Below are positions 7,656-13,305 of a stretch of 17,728 nt of DNA, one piece after another. The translations under genes and the position numbers were made by a program. Location of the stretch: positions 1 through 17,728 of the forward strand of contig JAHFBR010000007.1 of NCBI GenBank assembly GCA_023249955.1. Direction: 5' to 3'. Position 1 is the stretch's first letter. Every line of letters begins with the position of its first letter. The notes beneath the pieces are model-generated. The model worked only from the letters and a program-made list of their open reading frames with translations. It was not told the origin of the DNA and did not search any database. Source of the stretch: a bacterium (lineage in GTDB: Bacteria > Babelota > Babeliae > Babelales > RVW-14).

Positions 7656-9734
7656 TTAAATCTGTTCTAACGTCGCGCCACTTGGCTTATCCAGAATAAC
7701 CCCGGGTCCAAACGTAACACTACCCTGCACAAAGTTACGATTGCGCACTACCACGCGTCCAGCAGCGATCGTCTGACCGGGCGTGGCGCCAAGCGTTGCC
7801 TGATCAAGCAACAGCACCGCCGAGGCATCGGCCGGCTGCAGAATATTGGTCGCATTATTGGTTGGCGCAAGATTAAAGACCATATCACGCACCAGCGAGA
7901 ACGTAGCGTTTGAAAGAATGTTAAATGGCTCCGTTGAAAGGTAATTAAAAGCAAAGCCAAAGCCACCACTCATCGCCGAGTCGTCAAGCACCGATATACC
8001 ACCGTTGCGGTAGACCGCATTGCCCGATTGAATCCACTTAACATTTTTAAGGATAATGCGCGAGCTGTTCTGCAGACAACGAATCTTGTTGCCGGTAATG
8101 CCTTTGATAGTAATGCCATCCAAAAGCAACGTTGCATTTGGCCCACGAACCTCAATCTCTCCGTTAGGTCCCAGCTCCAAAATGTTGCCAGCACCCTTCA
8201 GAATGGTAGAACCTTCAAACACCCATTTGTAATCAAGCGTTTCATTGCGCGCAAACGATATAGTCGTCTTATCACCAAACGTCAAGCTGCTGCCCGGCTT
8301 GAACACCACATGCTTTGGTGATAAATCACGCATGGTGATGTTTTGCGTAGTCGCTTGTACCCCATCAGTGATGATAAAAATACCTTCATCGGTGCGTGTA
8401 AAGCCCAAGAAGTTAGTGTTGCCATCAATCACAACATTGAAATTAAAGTTCATGTTATTAACTTCGGGGAACACTTCAAACTTACGATATGGCGCAACAA
8501 TGGCATATTTTTGCAGCAGCGGCTCGGAGCGATAATTGTGGAAGGTCACCGTGTCGGAACGGATCGTTCTGATTTCGCCTTGGTCGATAATTTCGATATG
8601 GTTACGCATAGGATCTTGAATCAGTGGTGGACGAATATTGAGCTGATCGATGGAAGCAAGGGTGTCATAGGTCAATGCAACACGATCAACAATCAGCTTG
8701 CCCACAGCACCATCAGGACCGTCAATAAAGCTTAAAATATAATTTTTGGTGATAATCGTGGAGTTGCCTTCCACAAGAATGGTACCTGAATCAAAATTAT
8801 AATCGGCCTCCATCTCGATCACAACATCGGATAGGACCAGCGTTGCATCCTTGGCAAGTTTTATGCTGCCTAGCGCACCAAGGCCCTTGATGTGCACGCC
8901 GGCCATACGCAAGAGCGAGCCTTCAAGCACCACAATCGATCCGCCATTTGCAATATCAATAACATTGCCGTTGCCGTTAATTTGGCCCTCTTCGCCAAAA
9001 AATATCCACTCCCCATTGAGGGTGATAGCACTATTGATTTGCAAATCGAGCGATGCATCCCAGATAATTCTACCATTCCAATTAGAGGCTTTGCCACCCA
9101 GCGACAGGCGACGATTGTTAAAAATAACCGTGCCGCTATCCAAAATTACTGAATCATCGCCAAGCCGCAGATCGTCTTGCAAAAACAAAACACCGCCGTT
9201 AAGTCTGATATTGGTGTTGACGGTATTTTGAACCGCAACGGCCAAACCGGTGGTATTATTTTGGAGCGTAAGATCTTGGGCACCAAAAAAAAGTGGCTGG
9301 CCACGCATCAGGTTGAGTCCAGGCTTTGCAAAAACCTGCACACGCGCCAGGCCTCCAGGATTTGCAATCATAGTGCCACCAGCATCAGCTGGATCAAAAT
9401 CCAGCGAGATAATATTGCTGGCTGGGCTCAAACTTCCATTCAGATCTGAAATAGAGTTAAAAAAGGTGTAAGCACCACGGTTAAAGCGGATGTTCTGGCC
9501 TTCAATTTTGCCAAACCCGGTGTTTACAAGACTGCCACCATTGATCACCATTGAACGTGGTGTGGCAATATCAAATTCAGCATCATCACTAACAACAATG
9601 GACGAAGTCTTGCTACCAAACTTAATATCAGAGTTTTTGGTCGAGACAATGATGGGTGGAGCATAACAAAACCCCCATGCAACTGAAATCAGTATCACCA
9701 TCACTTTTATGTTACGCATCATGTTCTTCACCAT
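7656..9734 (-). CDS. Secreted beta-solenoid-like repeat protein E (paralogue family)
   Basis: This 692-residue protein has an N-terminal signal (MVKNMMRNIKVMVILISVAWGF). In-frame ATGs at 9722 and 9719 are alternative starts; the GAGGT site at 9737-9741 sits close to 9734. The mature protein consists of short strands broken by Gly, Asn and Asp turns, as in right-handed parallel beta-helices. It has two copies of a module also seen in its neighbours. Copy 1 is at about residues 241-328 (GEWIFFGEEGQINGNGNVID ... GLGALGSIKL). Copy 2 is at about 500-588 (YKWVFEGSTILKGAGNILEL ... GNKIRCLQNS). A linker (about 345-480) replaces the NSN array seen in proteins B and C. Its C-terminus (GVILDKPSGATLEQI) departs from the tail shared by A-D. 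It is the last gene of the left-reading set, 15 bases after D. A surface or adhesin-like role is inference. Confidence 0.75.
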   Translation of the reverse strand: MVKNMMRNIKVMVILISVAWGFCYAPPIIVSTKNSDIKFGSKTSSIVVSDDAEFDIATPRSMVINGGSLVNTGFGKIEGQNIRFNRGAYTFFNSISDLNGSLSPASNIISLDFDPADAGGTMIANPGGLARVQVFAKPGLNLMRGQPLFFGAQDLTLQNNTTGLAVAVQNTVNTNIRLNGGVLFLQDDLRLGDDSVILDSGTVIFNNRRLSLGGKASNWNGRIIWDASLDLQINSAITLNGEWIFFGEEGQINGNGNVIDIANGGSIVVLEGSLLRMAGVHIKGLGALGSIKLAKDATLVLSDVVIEMEADYNFDSGTILVEGNSTIITKNYILSFIDGPDGAVGKLIVDRVALTYDTLASIDQLNIRPPLIQDPMRNHIEIIDQGEIRTIRSDTVTFHNYRSEPLLQKYAIVAPYRKFEVFPEVNNMNFNFNVVIDGNTNFLGFTRTDEGIFIITDGVQATTQNITMRDLSPKHVVFKPGSSLTFGDKTTISFARNETLDYKWVFEGSTILKGAGNILELGPNGEIEVRGPNATLLLDGITIKGITGNKIRCLQNSSRIILKNVKWIQSGNAVYRNGGISVLDDSAMSGGFGFAFNYLSTEPFNILSNATFSLVRDMVFNLAPTNNATNILQPADASAVLLLDQATLGATPGQTIAAGRVVVRNRNFVQGSVTFGPGVILDKPSGATLEQI

Positions 9735-9749
9735 ACACCTCGTCTGATC

Positions 9750-10820
9750 TTATGCTTGGTTTTTGTAGCGGAGTACCGTATCGTCAACTATCAGCTGCGC
9801 CGAAGGCAAAATATCAACGGCAAGATCACACTTCGCCAATCCCATACCAAATTGGACCGGCCGCGTTGACGCTTGAGCCCCGTTGCCTTGTAAAATAGTT
9901 TTATGATCGATCAGTAAGTGTCCTATTTTCAAAATAAGACCGGTATCTTGCGGCACAAAGAATGTTGACCCATTTAAAAAGAGGCGCGATGACGAGTCGA
10001 TCAATTTAAAATGCTCATTGCTGTTATCTGACGGCATGTATGAAAATTTGACGGTCGTGTCAATGAGGAGCTGCGAATCGCTGTTGATAACAATATTATC
10101 AGCAGACAAATAATTGAATTCAAGCTGCACCAGCTTTGGCTTGACCAACGGTTTGTACAAACCGGTAATCATCGTCTGGCCCTGTATTTCGATACCGCCA
10201 CCAGCAAATGTTAGGTCATCGCTCAAGTGCAGTGTCACATTTTCAAGTACCAGTACTTGATCAATATTGGTGCCAAAATGAATCGCTGGCAGCCCATTAA
10301 CATCGCGCACACCACGCAAACTCATATTGCGCAATGTTACGCGCGTTCCGGCTGGTCCATTGATAAAAAGGCGACCGTTGGTTGTTAAACCCTGCGCCAA
10401 CACCAACTCGTGGCCTTGGCCATCAATGATGGTGTCGCTAGCACATTCAAGCGTCTCACCCGCTGGCAGTTCTAAGTTACCTTGCATAATAACGGCGTTA
10501 CCTTGGCCATCCACAACCCCACCAGTTGTTAACGACGCGTTTGAAGCAAGCGTCAGGTCACCTTCAAGCAAGATAATTCCTGTGCTATTCAGGTTCACCG
10601 CTCCGGCTGCTGGCACAACCATGTTTAGGGTCACGGTTCCTCCAGCAGGAACAGAAAAGCCGTCATTTAAACGTACAAAGCCACGGGCAAAATCACCGTT
10701 TGCAAAGGCATAGGTGGCTGCCTCGTATTGCACAGAGGCCGTTCCATCAAGTGATGCGGCACGTAGAGATACCGAACTATGCAGCAACCCCAACAAAAAT
10801 AGATAGCGTATGCTTTTCAT
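9750..10820 (-). CDS. Secreted beta-solenoid-like protein D, one-module miniature
   Basis: This 356-residue protein is the shortest of the family. The frame is open to 10853, but the ATG at 10820 starts a clean signal peptide (MKSIRYLFLLGLLHSSVSLRA) and lies 6 bases after AAAGGA. Its N-terminal type matches protein B: NGDFARGFVRLNDG resembles NGECAKGLVFMRGG, followed in both by a VPxxG turn, an LxGDxxL strand and a GxGN turn. A single module (about 130-230) follows. It then goes directly to the family C-terminal segment (LIDSSSRLFLNGSTFF ... IGHLLIDHKTIL ... VDDTVLRYKNQA). It lacks both the second module and the NSN array. The ribosome site overlaps the stop codon of the upstream gene C, so coupled translation is likely. 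E follows 15 bases later. It is probably exported; its function is unknown. Confidence 0.78.
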   Translation of the reverse strand: MKSIRYLFLLGLLHSSVSLRAASLDGTASVQYEAATYAFANGDFARGFVRLNDGFSVPAGGTVTLNMVVPAAGAVNLNSTGIILLEGDLTLASNASLTTGGVVDGQGNAVIMQGNLELPAGETLECASDTIIDGQGHELVLAQGLTTNGRLFINGPAGTRVTLRNMSLRGVRDVNGLPAIHFGTNIDQVLVLENVTLHLSDDLTFAGGGIEIQGQTMITGLYKPLVKPKLVQLEFNYLSADNIVINSDSQLLIDTTVKFSYMPSDNSNEHFKLIDSSSRLFLNGSTFFVPQDTGLILKIGHLLIDHKTILQGNGAQASTRPVQFGMGLAKCDLAVDILPSAQLIVDDTVLRYKNQA

Positions 10821-10826
10821 CATGTA

Positions 10827-10833
10827 TCCTTTA
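10827..10833 (-). promoter_or_regulatory. Ribosome binding site of D overlapping the stop codon of C
   Basis: On the - strand, TAAAGGA contains both the TAA stop of gene C (10831-10833) and the AAAGGA site (10827-10832) that precedes the D start at 10820. This layout favours translational coupling. It also supports 10820 rather than 10823 or 10853 as the D start. Confidence 0.6.
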
Positions 10834-13140
10834 ATCAACGTTTTGATAATCAAGTACGCCGCTGATGAGGTTGAGCGAACTTGCTGGGCGCATGTGAATG
10901 GTCAAATCATCGGCCCCAGAGCCATTACCAAAGGCAAAGCCCTCTGATACGGCAACTGCTCCATCATTGGCAAGCGTGTTGTAGTGATCAACAATCAAAG
11001 TTCCAACCTTCAAACGCATACCGGTCGTTGTTGAATGCAATGCGCAGCCATCCAGCGCAAGTTGTGATGTTTCATCGCTCATAACAAGCAAGTTACGATT
11101 TGCAACTGGCGGCGCATATTTAAAGCCAACATTATCCAAAAGCAATGTTGAGCACGGCAAAATGGTTGCTGGATCTTGACTGCGGAAGAAGAAATGAGCC
11201 GAACCGGTAATGCGAACATCATCTTCAAATTTCAAAACACCCGAAGTGAAGTTGAAGTTGTTAGACAGGCAGACATGAGCATCACGCAATGTAAGCGATG
11301 ACAGCGCACCTTTCAGCGCAATGTTACTGTCCTGAACCCCGTCAAGCACAATATCCTGCAGTGTAAGCATGGTATGGGGCGAAGCATCGATGGAGCCAAA
11401 TGGATCAATCACCAATTTGTTGCCAAAACCACGAACCATGGTCTCGCCATCAAAGAACCAGGTACGTTGCATCTGGCGTTTTTCAAATAGTTCAAGACGC
11501 GTGCAGTTACCAAAGACCATGCTGGAGCCAGCTCCCAAAAAGATGGCTTCGTCAAAATAGTTACGGAAGGTAACATCTTTAAATTCAACTTTCAGACCAT
11601 TGCCAATAACCAACATATTGGACTGTTTGTTGGTAAAGTTAATGATGTGTCCGTCCCCATCAATAGTGGTGTCAACATTGACGTACATTTTGTGAACGCC
11701 GGACAGATACACATCAAATCTCATTTTAAAGTAGCTGGTATTAACGATAATATCCAAAGGCCCGTGGTCGATGGTTTGGAGCTGAATATCAAGCCACACA
11801 ATTCCATTACTGTTATTTTTGGTCAAGAACAACATCGCATTACTTTCAGTTCTGTGCAGATAAAGCAGCGTGTTACTGTTGTTGCGTGCTAAAAATTTGA
11901 GCGTGTTGCTGTTGTTACGACAGCAAAAAAGTAACGCTGCGCTATTGTTGCGTGCCAAAAACTTAAGCGTGCCACTGTTATTGCGAGCATTAAAAATCAG
12001 TGCGTTACTGTTAAATCTAATAAGATCCAAGTTTGATTTACGATAAATAATCCCATCGTGTGGATAACTGATAAAACGATGCTGGAAATCATTAGTAAAT
12101 GTAGGCCGCACATTGAATTTTTCAATAAATCTGAGCGTATCGTACGTTAAACCAATGCCATCAACTGTCAGCGAACCTTTTTGCTCAAAAATCAAGAGGT
12201 TTGTCCCTGTCACAATGTTGGTTGGCCCCTCGGCATAAATACCGCCGGTGGTTACCGAGAAGGTCCTGTTCATCTCGATTTCAACGTTAGAGATACGCAG
12301 TTGTGACGATTGATCTTCAAATACAATGCGTCCAGTTCCAAGGCCGCGCAGTTCTACATCGGTAAGCGATAAAACAGAATTTGTTCTGATCCACAGCGAG
12401 CCACCCAGCGTCAGGTCCAGCACGTTACCGTTACCGTTAAGATTGCTCACGCCAGTAAAGGTCCACAGGCCAGAAAGCACCACCTTGCCGTTCATGACGA
12501 TATCTCGTGCGTGATCCCACAAAATTGATCCGCCCCACTGTGACCCCTGCCCACTCAGCGCAAGCCGGCGACCATTGAGCCTAACCTTGCCGTTGGTTGA
12601 AAGGATGGCATTGTTGCCCAGTGCTAAATCACTTTCAAGCACCAAGGTGCCGCCGTTCAGCACTAAATTTTGGTTAAGCACGCTATGAATTGCTATGGTC
12701 AACGTTGTAGCAGCATCTTGCAAAGTGATGGCATCAGACTGCGTAAAAATGGGCTGGCCCTCGATACGATTGAAGTTATTGCGTACTGAAACTCGGTCGA
12801 TCAATCTACCGGGCTCTGCGTTCAAGATACTATCATTGCCGCTCAAAATTATCCCAAACAGGCCGGCATTACTTACCGTTCCCTGAAGCAAAGCCTGAGA
12901 GGTATCAGCAGCAAAAAAGCCGTTACGAAATGTAATATTTGATCCAGCAATTGAAGAGCCGGTGCCTTTTTTTATCGTCCCCTGGGTAACGGTAAGCGAT
13001 GGCGCTAGGATCTTAAGGCGCGTACCGCTTCCAAGATTAAGAGCCGATGCTGGACTACCAAACTCAATGCCTGCAGAAAGCAAGAACGTGTTTAACAACG
13101 CAACAAACGTGCATATGACACTTTTTTTGAGACTAGCCAT
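10831..13140 (-). CDS. Secreted beta-solenoid-like repeat protein C with 7-unit NSN array
   Basis: This 769-residue protein starts at the ATG at 13140 (AAAAAGGG 6 bases upstream), giving the signal peptide MASLKKSVICTFVALLNTFL. The open frame to 13185 would add a charged, non-signal extension. The N-terminal half carries an FGSPASALNLGSGTRLKIL cap and module 1 (about 225-308: GLWTFTGVSNLNGNGN ... EMNRTFSVTTGGIYAEGPT). A linker with GLTYDTLRFIEKFNVRP leads to seven 11-residue NSN repeats (377-453). The second half opens with IVWLDIQLQTIDHGP and holds module 2 (about 558-643: RTWFFDGETMVRGFGNKL ... DVRITGS) and the shared tail (STTTGMRLKVGTLIVDH ... GVLDYQNVD). The second half closely matches that of protein B, while the first half matches A and E. 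An extracellular or surface role is inferred from the signal peptide and the solenoid character. No membrane anchor is seen. Confidence 0.78.
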   Translation of the reverse strand: MASLKKSVICTFVALLNTFLLSAGIEFGSPASALNLGSGTRLKILAPSLTVTQGTIKKGTGSSIAGSNITFRNGFFAADTSQALLQGTVSNAGLFGIILSGNDSILNAEPGRLIDRVSVRNNFNRIEGQPIFTQSDAITLQDAATTLTIAIHSVLNQNLVLNGGTLVLESDLALGNNAILSTNGKVRLNGRRLALSGQGSQWGGSILWDHARDIVMNGKVVLSGLWTFTGVSNLNGNGNVLDLTLGGSLWIRTNSVLSLTDVELRGLGTGRIVFEDQSSQLRISNVEIEMNRTFSVTTGGIYAEGPTNIVTGTNLLIFEQKGSLTVDGIGLTYDTLRFIEKFNVRPTFTNDFQHRFISYPHDGIIYRKSNLDLIRFNSNALIFNARNNSGTLKFLARNNSAALLFCCRNNSNTLKFLARNNSNTLLYLHRTESNAMLFLTKNNSNGIVWLDIQLQTIDHGPLDIIVNTSYFKMRFDVYLSGVHKMYVNVDTTIDGDGHIINFTNKQSNMLVIGNGLKVEFKDVTFRNYFDEAIFLGAGSSMVFGNCTRLELFEKRQMQRTWFFDGETMVRGFGNKLVIDPFGSIDASPHTMLTLQDIVLDGVQDSNIALKGALSSLTLRDAHVCLSNNFNFTSGVLKFEDDVRITGSAHFFFRSQDPATILPCSTLLLDNVGFKYAPPVANRNLLVMSDETSQLALDGCALHSTTTGMRLKVGTLIVDHYNTLANDGAVAVSEGFAFGNGSGADDLTIHMRPASSLNLISGVLDYQNVD
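11782..12012 (-). repeat. NSN 11-residue repeat array in protein C (7 units)
   Basis: Seven consecutive in-frame 33-bp units encode NSNALIFNARN, NSGTLKFLARN, NSAALLFCCRN, NSNTLKFLARN, NSNTLLYLHRT, ESNAMLFLTKN and NSNGIVWLDIQ. Spacing is exactly 11 residues throughout. Unit 3 has CC in place of the usual L and polar residues. The array lies between module 1 and the IDHGP segment, the same place as in protein B. Confidence 0.9.
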
Positions 13141-13204
13141 CCATCGCCCTTTTTTTGCTTCATTACCACGCTTCGTTCCCCCCATCCGCCAGCGTTATTG
13201 TTCC

Positions 13205-13233
13205 AACATAAAACTGTTTTTTTTTATTTGCAA
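13205..13233 (-). promoter_or_regulatory. Possible sigma-70-type promoter for gene C
   Basis: On the - strand, TTGCAA (13233-13228) and TATGTT (13210-13205) are separated by 17 bases, each matching 4 of 6 consensus positions. An A-tract spacer lies between them. Transcription would start near 13198 and leave a leader of about 58 bases before the C start. The promoter consensus of this organism is unknown, so this is tentative. Confidence 0.3.
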
Positions 13234-13250
13234 CAATCGCGTATTAATGC

Positions 13251-13283
13251 AAGAGAGGCGACCTTGCTGCGGCCGCCTCTCTT
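13251..13283. terminator. Hairpin downstream of gene B, possible weak terminator or processing site
   Basis: A perfect 10-bp stem, AAGAGAGGCG (13251-13260) with CGCCTCTCTT (13274-13283), encloses a 13-base loop. It lies 23 bases after the B stop in the direction of B transcription. The stem is not followed by a T run on the - strand (it exits into GCATTAATACG), so termination would be weak. It could instead be an attenuator or an mRNA-end stabiliser between B and C. Confidence 0.45.
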
Positions 13284-13305
13284 GAGTTTGAATAATCCTT
13301 ATGCG

